A stretch of DNA of 64,000 nt from NIOZ-UU35 sp964344175 (lineage in GTDB: Bacteria > Chloroflexota > Anaerolineae > Anaerolineales > UBA11858), in NCBI GenBank assembly GCA_964344175.1, contig CAYFMI010000004.1:1-64000 (forward strand). Direction: 5' to 3'. Shown in pieces: positions 42,470 through 50,964 of the stretch; the first letter of the stretch is position 1, and each line of letters opens with the position of its first letter. The position numbers and the translations under genes are program-made. Below the pieces are notes generated by a model, which was not told the DNA's origin, did not search any database, and saw only the letters and a list, made by a program, of their open reading frames with translations.

Positions 42470-43647
42470 ATTTTGATGAGTATGTTGATCGCAGCCAATT
42501 CCCGACAATGAAGTGGAGCAAGACATTCCTTGCAGAGCATTTCGGCAATGAAGCAGCCATTCCCATGTCGGTGGCCGATATGGATCTGAGAGCGCCTCTC
42601 GCGGTGACAGAGCATCTCCAAAGACGGGTAGCGCACGGAATATATGGGTACGAATTTAAACCCGATAGCTATTTCGAAGCGCTTACATCATGGTATCAAA
42701 ATAGATCCAAATGGAACATAAACCGAGAGCATATTGAGCCATGCCCATCTATATTGAGCGCCATATCCATTTTGATCAGCCAACATTCGCAAGAAGGCGA
42801 CGGCATCATCCTTCAGCCCCCCGTATTTTTTGAGTTCAAATCGGTCATCCGGAGTAGCCGAAGGAAGATCGTCAAAAACCCGCTAAAACTATTCAATGGG
42901 CATTATCAAATCGATTTTGACGACCTGGAAATCAAAGCCTCAGATCCAAACACAAAGATATTGATATTGTGCAACCCGCATAATCCTGTTGGCCGAGTTT
43001 GGACAGAAGTAGAGCTTCGGCAAGTAGCAGAGATCTGTGAACGCCATGGTGTCTTTGTCATCGCAGATGAAATTCATGGTGATTTTGCCTTACCCCCACA
43101 CCAATACACCCCCTATTTGAGTATCTCTAAAAATGCCGCACAAAATGGGGCTGCTTGTATTTCGCCAGCTAAAACTTTTAATATTTCCGGGATGGTTGAT
43201 GCAATCACCATTATCCCCAACGAAGCATACCGCCATCAGTTCCATGAATTTGCTCATCGTTACCAAATCAACAAAGTAAATGTTTTTGCTTCCGCTGCGA
43301 CAGAAGCCGCTTATCGGAATAGCGCCGAATGGTTAGACGCTCTGCTGGTTTACATCCAGGGCAACATTGATTTGATTCGGAAATTTTTTGAGCAGAATAG
43401 TGTCCCGGTTTCGTTGATTGAACCTGAAGGGACATTTTTAGCTTGGCTTGATTTTAGAGAACTTGATTTTGGGGCCAAAGAACTGGGGAAATTTCTTGCG
43501 ACCAAAGCGGATCTGGCGCTCAGCCCTGGGCACTGGTTTGGGAGAGAGGGGGCCGGTTTTGCCCGAATGACCATCGGCTGCCCGCGCGAGACAATCCAAC
43601 AGGCTCTTGAGAATCTACATGTTGCAGTCGAGGAACTGCACCGCTAA
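42466..43647 (+). CDS. PatB/MalY-family PLP C-S lyase or aminotransferase
   Basis: A 393-residue fold-type I PLP enzyme. Visible are MSVADMDLRAPLAV, YGYEF, the Asn-Pro pair (CNPHNPVGRVW), the Asp-Glu in VIADEIHGDF, and the PLP-Lys motif SPAKTFNISGM. MalY/PatB enzymes cleave cystathionine or cysteine conjugates. Its sequence is noticeably AT-richer than its neighbours, with more A/T-ending codons, which suggests a separate origin. It overlaps the MaoC gene by 4 bp and abuts the metal-exporter ATPase gene. Confidence 0.88.
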   Translation: MNFDEYVDRSQFPTMKWSKTFLAEHFGNEAAIPMSVADMDLRAPLAVTEHLQRRVAHGIYGYEFKPDSYFEALTSWYQNRSKWNINREHIEPCPSILSAISILISQHSQEGDGIILQPPVFFEFKSVIRSSRRKIVKNPLKLFNGHYQIDFDDLEIKASDPNTKILILCNPHNPVGRVWTEVELRQVAEICERHGVFVIADEIHGDFALPPHQYTPYLSISKNAAQNGAACISPAKTFNISGMVDAITIIPNEAYRHQFHEFAHRYQINKVNVFASAATEAAYRNSAEWLDALLVYIQGNIDLIRKFFEQNSVPVSLIEPEGTFLAWLDFRELDFGAKELGKFLATKADLALSPGHWFGREGAGFARMTIGCPRETIQQALENLHVAVEELHR

Positions 43648-44379
43648 ATGAAGCCCAAAATTGAACTCAATGACCTTCGCATTTCTCGTCGGGGACAGCC
43701 TATCCTACGCGGGGTCAGCCTTACCGTTCAACCCGGTGACGTGATGATGCTAATCGGCCCCAGCGGAAGCGGGAAATCCACCCTGTTGCGGGCTATCAAC
43801 CGCCTGCAAGAGCCGCCTCCCAACAGCGTTTTACTTGATGGCAGCGACATCACCGGCATCCCAGTTACAGAATTGCGCTGTAAAATTGGCATGGTCTTTC
43901 AGCAAGCCAGCATGCTCCCCGGCACGGTTGCCGACAATATTGCCTACGTCGCCAACTTGCACAAGCAAACGTTGTCCCCCGAACGCATTCAGCAATTGCT
44001 CGAAGCGGTTTCACTACCCGGAAAATACGCCCAGACCGATGCCGAACAGCTCTCCGGCGGCGAAGCACAACGCGTCTCACTGGCACGGACTTTGGCAACC
44101 TCTCCAGATGTATTGCTGCTCGATGAGCCGACCTCCGCACTAGACCCACATGCCACCCGTCAGGTCGAAGAAACCTTGCTGCATCTCAACCGCGCTCACG
44201 GCCTGACATTGATCTGGGTCTCGCACACCATCGCACAAACCCGCCGCGTTGGGAGCAACGTCGTCTTACTCAACCAGGGGCAGGTTCAGGCGATTGGCCC
44301 GGTGGATGAAGTGCTTGATCCCGACGGCCCCCATCAAACTGCGCTAGCCTTCGCCGCTGGTGAAGACATCCGCCAATAG
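43648..44379 (+). CDS. FetA-like ABC ATPase of a metal exporter
   Basis: A 243-residue ATPase. Walker A is GPSGSGKST near 33-41, the Q-loop is in VFQQASMLPGTVADN, the signature is LSGGEAQR, Walker B is LLLDEPTSALDP and the H-loop is WVSHT. It pairs with the FetB/YbbM-like permease that follows, and the pair matches the YbbL-YbbM (FetAB) exporter linked to iron and oxidative stress in E. coli. Its start touches the PatB-like stop. It overlaps the permease frame by ~20 bases upstream of the chosen permease start. Confidence 0.85.
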   Translation: MKPKIELNDLRISRRGQPILRGVSLTVQPGDVMMLIGPSGSGKSTLLRAINRLQEPPPNSVLLDGSDITGIPVTELRCKIGMVFQQASMLPGTVADNIAYVANLHKQTLSPERIQQLLEAVSLPGKYAQTDAEQLSGGEAQRVSLARTLATSPDVLLLDEPTSALDPHATRQVEETLLHLNRAHGLTLIWVSHTIAQTRRVGSNVVLLNQGQVQAIGPVDEVLDPDGPHQTALAFAAGEDIRQ

Positions 44380-44401
44380 GCCTGACTTCCAGGAGATGCC
44401 C

Positions 44402-45175
44402 ATGATCTCACTCCCCGAAATTCCACTTGATGGGCTTTACCGCATTGGGGCGGCATTAAGCTTGATTGTACTTTCGCTGTTGATCTCCCGCTGGCGGGAG
44501 GCCGATCTCGAAAAAGATTTACTCATTGCCACATTGCGCAGCTTCATCCAGTTGATTGCCATTGGCTATGCGCTGGAATTTATCTTCAACCTGGACTCCC
44601 CTTTGTGGACATTTTCGCTGCTGGCCTTTATGACTCTGGTAGCCGGGAGAACTGCGGCGCAACGCGGCAAATCGGTGCCGCGCGCCCAGCGGGTGGGGCT
44701 GGCTTCTATTGGCCTGGGGAGCGCCCTGACGCTAGGGATTTTGGTCGCCCTCAATGTCTTCAGTTTCGATCCGCAGACCATCATCCCGGTTGGCGGGATG
44801 GTTATTGGCAACTCGATGTCGGTGGCCGCCCTGGTGATGAAGCGCCTGGCGAACGATTTCAAAATCCAGCGCAATCTAATCGAGACATCCCTGGCATTGG
44901 GGGCAACCAGCCAGCAGGCTGCCCGCCCCCAATTGCGCACAGCCCTGAAAAGCGCTATGATTCCCATTGTAGACACGACCAAAACCACTGGTCTGATTAA
45001 GCTCCCCGGCGCCATGACCGGGATGATTTTGGCAGGTGCATCCCCCATGGATGCCGTCCAGATTCAGATTGTGGTGTTATACATGATTATTGGCGCAACC
45101 ACCTTCACCGGGCTGATCGCCAGCTACCTGACCTACCGTCAATTCTTTACCCCCGTACACCAATTGATCGAATAA
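44402..45175 (+). CDS. FetB/YbbM-like permease (UPF0014)
   Basis: The ATG at 44402, after AGGAG, gives 257 residues; the frame runs to 44360. The protein has about seven hydrophobic segments and the family motifs FIQLIAIGYAL, TLVAGRTAAQRG, PVGGMVIGNSMS, ETSLALGATSQQA and IKLPGAMTGMILAG. It is the membrane part of the FetAB-like exporter, predicted to remove iron or similar metals. It faces the convergent HlyD-like gene with no clear hairpin in the 78 bases between. Confidence 0.88.
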   Translation: MISLPEIPLDGLYRIGAALSLIVLSLLISRWREADLEKDLLIATLRSFIQLIAIGYALEFIFNLDSPLWTFSLLAFMTLVAGRTAAQRGKSVPRAQRVGLASIGLGSALTLGILVALNVFSFDPQTIIPVGGMVIGNSMSVAALVMKRLANDFKIQRNLIETSLALGATSQQAARPQLRTALKSAMIPIVDTTKTTGLIKLPGAMTGMILAGASPMDAVQIQIVVLYMIIGATTFTGLIASYLTYRQFFTPVHQLIE

Positions 45176-45253
45176 TTCCTACCGCTTACGCGGCTCGATG
45201 AAAGTTATTCCGAAAATAGGGGCGTGCGGGGCGCAAAAGTGCGTAACTCCTAG

Positions 45254-46591
45254 CTATAGCTGAATGCGGGCATCGGCAGGCATGCCCGGTTTGAGTTTGC
45301 CATCTGGATTGGGAACTACAATCGTGACTGCAAAGACAGTGCTTTTGCGTCCATCCACAGTTTGCACATTGCGAGGCGTGAACTCGGCCTCATCGGCAAT
45401 AGCTGCGATTGTACCGGTAAAAATTTCGTTGGGGAATGAATCCACACTGATTTCAACCACCTGCCCCAGGTGAAGTTCTCCATAGCGATCTTCAGAAATA
45501 TAGACGGTCAATTCAACCTGCGATAAATCAGCAATCTTGAATACCGGCCCGCCCTGAGGAATGGTTTCACCGACCTCAAGGTTGCGCGACAAGACCACGC
45601 CCGTAATCGGAGCATAAACAACCGTCTTCGCCATCTGCACATCAAGCAACTGCAAGGCCGCTTGGGCTGCAAGCAGATTTGCCTCCGCCTGCCCCACTCC
45701 ACTTTTTGCCAGAGTCACGGCTGCGCGGGCCGCCTCAACCTGTAAAGCATATTCGCCGCGCATCAATTGGGTCAGGACATCGAGGGCATTCTCATAGCGG
45801 GCCTGCGCGACTGCAACACGGCCGCGCGCATCCAGTACATCGAGGCTGGCAGTGTTCGAGAGCATACCATCATATGCTAATTGAGCGCGCTCTAAATCGG
45901 CCAGAGCGCTATCCACTTGCTCCTGGGCAACTTCCTCCAGAACTGTGTTTTCACTGGCGTCAGCTGCCAGGTCGTGGGTTTGCACCGCCACTTGATAGGC
46001 CGCTTGCGCTGCCGCCAACTCACTTTCGGCTGTCACCAAATCGGAGTTGCTGGCATCTTGCAATTCCTGAGCCAAATCGTCGCGTTTCTGCATCAGAGCA
46101 TCCCGCGCCGCAGCGACCTCCGCCTGCACAGCCTGAATGCGCTCGGCCTGCTGGTAATACCAGACCGGCAATTCAAATTCATCGGGGAGCGGCGTCACCC
46201 AGGCTGCATTGCGCGATTGCAGATCTTGCAGGCGCGCCCCTTGCAGCGCTAACTCATATTGCACATTTGCAGCCGTTAATTGCGCCTGCGCCGATGCAAT
46301 GGCCGCTTCGGCCACGCCAACACTCGCCTGGGCCTGTTCATACTGGGCGCGATAGATTTCATCATCCATACGGAATAAGACATCTCCCTCCTGAATGGTT
46401 TCGCCTTCAACGGCCAGGATCTCAACAACCTTTCCGCCCAGTTCTGGGGCAATTTGAACTTGCTGCGACGAAACATAGCCCGAACCGGAAATACTATTCT
46501 CGGCAGCCTGTGCGCTGGGGGAAGATCCACAGGCACTTAATACAGGCATCGCGAGCAGCGCAACAGTCAGCAAAAATAATTTGGTTTTCAT
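45254..46591 (-). CDS. HlyD-like membrane-fusion lipoprotein of an ABC exporter
   Basis: A 445-residue protein with a lipoprotein signal peptide (LLAMPVLSACGS). It has a biotinyl-lipoyl-like half (VEILAVEGETIQEGDVLFRMDDE), a long Ala/Glu/Gln-rich coiled-coil hairpin (about 80-330) and the closing lipoyl/beta-barrel part (VYAPITGVVLSRNLEVGE, QVVEISVDSFPNEIFTG). These adaptors join the inner-membrane exporter to the outside. It is the last gene of the minus-strand exporter run. A long plus-strand ORF opposite (45679-46611) is a compositional shadow. Confidence 0.9.
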   Translation of the reverse strand: MKTKLFLLTVALLAMPVLSACGSSPSAQAAENSISGSGYVSSQQVQIAPELGGKVVEILAVEGETIQEGDVLFRMDDEIYRAQYEQAQASVGVAEAAIASAQAQLTAANVQYELALQGARLQDLQSRNAAWVTPLPDEFELPVWYYQQAERIQAVQAEVAAARDALMQKRDDLAQELQDASNSDLVTAESELAAAQAAYQVAVQTHDLAADASENTVLEEVAQEQVDSALADLERAQLAYDGMLSNTASLDVLDARGRVAVAQARYENALDVLTQLMRGEYALQVEAARAAVTLAKSGVGQAEANLLAAQAALQLLDVQMAKTVVYAPITGVVLSRNLEVGETIPQGGPVFKIADLSQVELTVYISEDRYGELHLGQVVEISVDSFPNEIFTGTIAAIADEAEFTPRNVQTVDGRKSTVFAVTIVVPNPDGKLKPGMPADARIQL

Positions 46592-46633
46592 CGTACAGCC
46601 TCCATATGTAAAAAATATCGTACCGTAAATCCG

Positions 46634-47683
46634 TCAGGATACCTTCCAGTCAAGAGCTTCTTGCGGCCCAAAATAGCGCCGAACAAGTTCAGCATCACCA
46701 CGGCGCAAGGCTTTCAATGGGTCTGAGATAGCCTTGAAATAAGCCCGCACAACCCGGTCGGGAATAGCCCGAACCAGGGCGCGCTGCATTGGGGAAATGC
46801 GTGCCTTTGCCGCCAAAAAGTAATCTGTCAGAGTATGACGGCGAAAACCAAGCAGCGCTTCAAGATCGTCACCATCGGCATAATCACCAGAGTGAAAATT
46901 ACGCCGCGCAAAAGCTCGTTCTGGTAATGCCGCGGGGTTAACGCCAAAGATGGGCAGCATCTTGCGAAGGAAATCGCGCGCCACGATGCGGCAATCGGCC
47001 CCGCCCCCCAGGTTGAAAATGCGCCCCCACACCCCTTCGTGAGCCAGCGCTTGCACCAGGGCAAAACCGGCATCGCTCGCATGGCACCATTCCAGGGCGG
47101 TATCAAGCGGCATATGGAACATCAGCGGCTGGATTTTCAGCTTCGATGTCAAAATACCGCTCAAGCGCAAGATGCTCCACTTGATACCGGAGGCCTGGAT
47201 CAATTTCTCCGCCTGAATTTTTGTGTGGGCATATTCATCGCCCTCACTGGGATCAAGGGGGTCATCGACGCGGATCTGGGGATTGTCGATACGGTCGCCA
47301 TATACCGAGATGGAGGATGTGTAGATCAGCCTCGGGGCAGGATTCTGCCCGGTGAGGGCTGCCAGCAATGAGCGCGTCCCGCCCACGTTGACAGCGCGCG
47401 CCAGCTCCGGGTTTTCATCGGCTGCCGGGGGGATCAATGCCGCCGTATGAATAACGGCATCCACCCCCTGCGCGGCAGCGCGCACCGCGCCTTTATCACG
47501 CAAATCCCCATAGACAATTTCAATCTGCTCCCTGAAGGGGGCAAATCGCCGCCGCTCGTAAATGCGATCGAGATTTAGCAGGCGGATGTTGTAGCGCTCC
47601 CGGCGGCGAAGGAGTTCTTTGAAGGCCTCGAAGCCAACCTCGCCCGAAGCGCCGGTGAGTAAAATGGTTTCTTTTTTCTTCAT
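46634..47683 (-). CDS. NAD-dependent epimerase/dehydratase (extended SDR)
   Basis: The start at 47683 places the Rossmann motif (ILLTGASGEVGFEAFKELL) at the N-terminus; the frame goes to 47749. The ~349-residue protein has VDAVIHTAALIPP, a YTSSISVYGDR catalytic-like segment and a YAHTKIQAEKLI motif with Tyr-x-x-x-Lys, marking an active extended SDR. Substrate is unknown; sugar nucleotides and sterol-like compounds are family options. It lies inside the exporter operon between the permease and adaptor genes, so it may tailor the exported compound. Confidence 0.85.
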   Translation of the reverse strand: MKKKETILLTGASGEVGFEAFKELLRRRERYNIRLLNLDRIYERRRFAPFREQIEIVYGDLRDKGAVRAAAQGVDAVIHTAALIPPAADENPELARAVNVGGTRSLLAALTGQNPAPRLIYTSSISVYGDRIDNPQIRVDDPLDPSEGDEYAHTKIQAEKLIQASGIKWSILRLSGILTSKLKIQPLMFHMPLDTALEWCHASDAGFALVQALAHEGVWGRIFNLGGGADCRIVARDFLRKMLPIFGVNPAALPERAFARRNFHSGDYADGDDLEALLGFRRHTLTDYFLAAKARISPMQRALVRAIPDRVVRAYFKAISDPLKALRRGDAELVRRYFGPQEALDWKVS

Positions 47684-47708
47684 CGGAAGATACCTGTGGG
47701 GGTGCTCA

Positions 47709-48842
47709 TCAAGCAATTCGTTTGCGAAAGGCCAGCACACTGGCAACAAAGTAGCCCAGGCTCAGACCAAGCAAGGGCAAGGTAGAAGACCACACCGCAG
47801 CGGCGTTGACGCCGCGCAGCATGATGCCGCGCGTGATTTCAAGGAAGTGTGTCACCGGCAAAAGCTCGCTGAAGAGGTAGGTAATCCAGGGCATATTGTC
47901 GCGCGGGAACATCAGGCCGGTCAGGATGATGGCCGGGATCAGCACCAGGAAGATCGCCAGATAGATGGCCTGCATTTGCGATTGCGAGACATTGGAGATT
48001 AACACCCCCATCCCCAATGAGCCAATGATGAATACCACGCTGAGGCCGACAAGCTGCCAGTAGCTCCCGGCAACCTGGACATCGAAAAGCAAATCGCCCA
48101 GCCACAAGAGCGCAAAGAGGTTGAGAATGCTGACCAGCAAATAGGGAATGATCTTGCCAAGCATCAACTCCCAGGATCGGATGGGAGTGACGATCAACTG
48201 TTCCATTGTGCCCTGCTCGCGCTCCTTGACAATGGCCAGGGCGCTTAATATCAGGGCCTGTACCTGCAAGATGATCGGGATCAGACCAGGGATCATGAAG
48301 AGTTTGCTATCCCCTTCGGGGTTGTAGAGCGTCTTTTCGAGGGCCTCGACCGGAATTTGAATCAAGGCCCCCTGCGGTGTGCGCTCCAATTGCTGCACAA
48401 GAATATCCTGCGCCGCCATCTGGCTGATGCTGCTCAACTTCAGGCGGATGGCGTTAACGTCGGATGGATCGGTGGCGCCGTTAACATAGAGCTGCACCTG
48501 CACGGTTTCTCCGGCGGTCAGGCTGCGCCCGAAATTCTCCGGAATCAGCAGCCCGGCATCCACCTGATCGTTATCGATCAAGTCTAAAATTTCATCTTCG
48601 CTGAGTGCAGCATGGGTGATATTAAAATCCCCGCTGGCGGTGAATGTCTCAATATAGCGGCGGCTGGCATCGCTACGCGACAGATCGGCCACGGCCATAG
48701 GGGTATGTGAGCGGTCAAAGTTGACCCCATACCCCAGCAAAACCAGCAACAGTCCGGGCAATAACAACAGCATCGCCATCGTGCGCGGATCGCGCCAGAT
48801 GTGAAACAACTCTTTACGCATAATCGTGAATAGACGTTCCAT
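47709..48842 (-). CDS. YbhR/YhhJ-like ABC-2 exporter permease
   Basis: A 377-residue permease. One N-terminal helix (MAMLLLLPGLLLVLLGYGVNF) is followed by a large extracytoplasmic loop (about 45-180), then five helices. Motifs include KEREQGTMEQLIVTPIRSWELMLGK and FPRDNMPWITYLFSELLPVTHFLEITRGIMLRG. These belong to the YbhS/YbhR-type exporters. Only one permease is present, whereas E. coli has two, so this one may homodimerise. It shares an operon with the two ATPases upstream. Confidence 0.88.
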   Translation of the reverse strand: MERLFTIMRKELFHIWRDPRTMAMLLLLPGLLLVLLGYGVNFDRSHTPMAVADLSRSDASRRYIETFTASGDFNITHAALSEDEILDLIDNDQVDAGLLIPENFGRSLTAGETVQVQLYVNGATDPSDVNAIRLKLSSISQMAAQDILVQQLERTPQGALIQIPVEALEKTLYNPEGDSKLFMIPGLIPIILQVQALILSALAIVKEREQGTMEQLIVTPIRSWELMLGKIIPYLLVSILNLFALLWLGDLLFDVQVAGSYWQLVGLSVVFIIGSLGMGVLISNVSQSQMQAIYLAIFLVLIPAIILTGLMFPRDNMPWITYLFSELLPVTHFLEITRGIMLRGVNAAAVWSSTLPLLGLSLGYFVASVLAFRKRIA

Positions 48843-48863
48843 AACAATACTCCAAACGTTGTG

Positions 48864-49811
48864 CTATTCGGTCTTCTGACGATATTCAGATACCAGGGCG
48901 ATAAAGACATCTTCCAATGAGGGCTGGATTTCGTCGATCTGCTGCACCTGAATTTTGTGGCGCGAGAGGAAACGGCTGACCTTGCTGGGGGAAGCCGATT
49001 CTGTTAAAGTGACATGCAACTGCGCCCCATGCACCGAGGTCTCCAAAACATCGGGGAGATCTTCGAGTATCGCGCGGGCCTCTTCGATCGGTTGACTATC
49101 GATCTGCAGCAATTTTCCGGGGAGGCTGGCGCGCAGTTCATCCGGCTCGGCGACGGCAATCAATTTGCCGCGATACATCATGCCAATGGTGTTGCAGTAT
49201 TCCGCTTCATCCATGTAATGCGTGGTCGCCAATACGCTGACGCCCTGCCCCGCCATTTCATAGATCAGATCCCAAAATTCGCGCCGCGAGACTGGATCCA
49301 CCCCGGCGGTAGCCTCATCCAAGAAAAGCATGGGCGGTTTATGCACCACGGCGCAAGCCAGCGCCAGACGCTGCCTCCAGGCCCCCGAAAGATTGCCCGT
49401 TAACTCATCCCGGTGATCGCATAACCCAGACAATTCGATCAACTCGGCAATATTCTTAGCCCGCTCTGCTCGCGGCACGGCGTAGATCGAGGCATAGAAT
49501 TGCAAGTTTTCGAAGGCGGTCAGGTCGTTATAGAGCGAAAATCGCTGCGACATATAGCCGATTTGCCGCTTAATCGCCTCAGGGTTCTGAACGACGTCAT
49601 GCCCGACAACGCGCGCGGTACCTGTGGTGGGGCGTAAAATGCCGCACAACATGCGGATGGCGGTTGTTTTCCCGGCCCCATTTGGCCCAAGCAGGCCGAA
49701 GATCGCGCCTTTTGGGATGGCAAATTCAACCGCGTCTACGGCGGTGAAATTGCCAAAACGGCGAGTCAGGGCATGGGCCTCAACAGCATTGGCGTAGGTT
49801 GTTGTATTCAT
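48864..49811 (-). CDS. ABC exporter ATPase (YbhF C-half-like)
   Basis: The 315-residue ATPase has Walker A GPNGAGKTT, Walker B MLFLDEATAGVDP and an intact H-loop in ATTHYMDEAEYC. Its signature motif is degenerate, NLSGAWRQR with Ala in place of the second Gly. About 90 C-terminal residues (DEIQPSLEDVFIALV) are typical of the family. It pairs with the ATPase gene upstream, which it overlaps by 4 bp. Together they correspond to the two halves of E. coli YbhF. Confidence 0.9.
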   Translation of the reverse strand: MNTTTYANAVEAHALTRRFGNFTAVDAVEFAIPKGAIFGLLGPNGAGKTTAIRMLCGILRPTTGTARVVGHDVVQNPEAIKRQIGYMSQRFSLYNDLTAFENLQFYASIYAVPRAERAKNIAELIELSGLCDHRDELTGNLSGAWRQRLALACAVVHKPPMLFLDEATAGVDPVSRREFWDLIYEMAGQGVSVLATTHYMDEAEYCNTIGMMYRGKLIAVAEPDELRASLPGKLLQIDSQPIEEARAILEDLPDVLETSVHGAQLHVTLTESASPSKVSRFLSRHKIQVQQIDEIQPSLEDVFIALVSEYRQKTE

Positions 49812-50764
49812 AAAATACCCTGGGGTTTTATCAAAGCCAGATACACGAAGACATCTTCCATGCTCGCCCGCGAGGGACGCAAAAGATGCACGGTTAATTT
49901 TTGGCGTTTGAATTCAGTTTGCAGGTGCTTTAACAGGCGGCGGGAATCGCCATTGTGATTTGCCACCGATATTCGCAACCGGTCGCCTACGGGGCGCCAA
50001 TCGACCACGCCGGCGGCCTGTTCCACAACCGACCGCATGGCTTTGCGCGGGCGCGCTTTGACTTCGATCACTTCGAAGGGCAAGTCCGCGGCCAACTCTG
50101 CCGGGCTGCCTTGCGCCAAGATCTTACCTTTATGCAGCATCGCTACCTGATGGCAACGCTCGGCTTCATCCATGTAGGGAGTGCTGACCAATACAGTCAC
50201 CTCCTGCGCAACTAACCGCGCCAAGATCCCCCACAACTCGCGCCGCGAGACCGGGTCAACCCCTGTGGTTGGCTCATCTAAAAGCAAAACTTTGGGGTCA
50301 TGCACCAGGGCGCAGGCCAGGGCCAATTTCTTGCGCATGCCGCCCGAAAGCAACGCGCTGCGGCGGTGCTGAAAACGCTCCAGGCGGGCAAATTCCAGCA
50401 ATTGCGCAATCCGTTCTTGTCGGCGCTTGCCGGAGACGGCGTTGATGTCGGCAAAGAAATTAAGATTCTCGATCACGCTTAAATCGGGATACAGGCTAAA
50501 CGCCTGCGGCATATAGCCAATGAGAGGCCGGGCCGCCTCGGCCTGCCCCCCGGTATCGAAACCGTAAACCCGGGCACAGCCGCTAGAGGCCTCCATCACT
50601 GTTGAAAGAATACGCAGCGTGGTCGTCTTGCCGGCGCCATCCGGGCCGATCAACCCAAACAACTGCCCCTCGCGCACAGTGAGATTCAAATTCTCAACCG
50701 CCCGCCGGGGTCGGCGCTTGCCATAAGATTTTGAAACATCACCAGCTTCAATCGCGTACTTCAT
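49808..50764 (-). CDS. ABC exporter ATPase (YbhF N-half-like, H-loop Pro)
   Basis: A 318-residue ATPase with Walker A GPDGAGKTT (about 39-47), a consensus signature LLSGGMRKK, and Walker B VLLLDEPTTGVDP. The H-loop His is replaced by Pro (VSTPYMDEAERC), so this subunit cannot complete a normal hydrolysis site. With the next ATPase it should form an asymmetric heterodimer. It is the first gene of the exporter run and starts 200 bases from the divergent two-component genes. Confidence 0.9.
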   Translation of the reverse strand: MKYAIEAGDVSKSYGKRRPRRAVENLNLTVREGQLFGLIGPDGAGKTTTLRILSTVMEASSGCARVYGFDTGGQAEAARPLIGYMPQAFSLYPDLSVIENLNFFADINAVSGKRRQERIAQLLEFARLERFQHRRSALLSGGMRKKLALACALVHDPKVLLLDEPTTGVDPVSRRELWGILARLVAQEVTVLVSTPYMDEAERCHQVAMLHKGKILAQGSPAELAADLPFEVIEVKARPRKAMRSVVEQAAGVVDWRPVGDRLRISVANHNGDSRRLLKHLQTEFKRQKLTVHLLRPSRASMEDVFVYLALIKPQGIL

Positions 50765-50866
50765 AGAATATCGCTGCCTTAAAATCCATCAAACTGCATT
50801 CGTTTTTCACACACAATCATATGCAAGTGTCCCTCATATTCACAGATGTCAGCCACCACCTGCATC

Positions 50867-50901
50867 ATGACACCCGTAAAGACCGGCATGACGGGCGTCA
50901 T
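50867..50901. promoter_or_regulatory. Inverted repeat in the divergent exporter/two-component region
   Basis: ATGACACCCGT (50867-50877) and ACGGGCGTCAT (50891-50901) form arms with one mismatch. The right part, ATGACGGGCGTCAT (50888-50901), is itself a palindrome with a GG centre. It is a candidate site for the LuxR-type regulator encoded at 52203. The T-run after it (TTTTC) also allows a terminator-like reading. Confidence 0.5.
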
Positions 50902-50964
50902 TTTCTGCGTACCAAGCCTCTCTACGAGGCGCGTTTTTTCCACGCCCTGTGATATGATGAAGCT

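Noticed and set aside
45679..46611. 310-residue plus-strand ORF opposite the HlyD-like gene
   Set aside because: It is rich in Pro, Arg and His with no recognisable motif, and lies fully antisense to a gene with a clear signal peptide and adaptor motifs. It is a compositional shadow.
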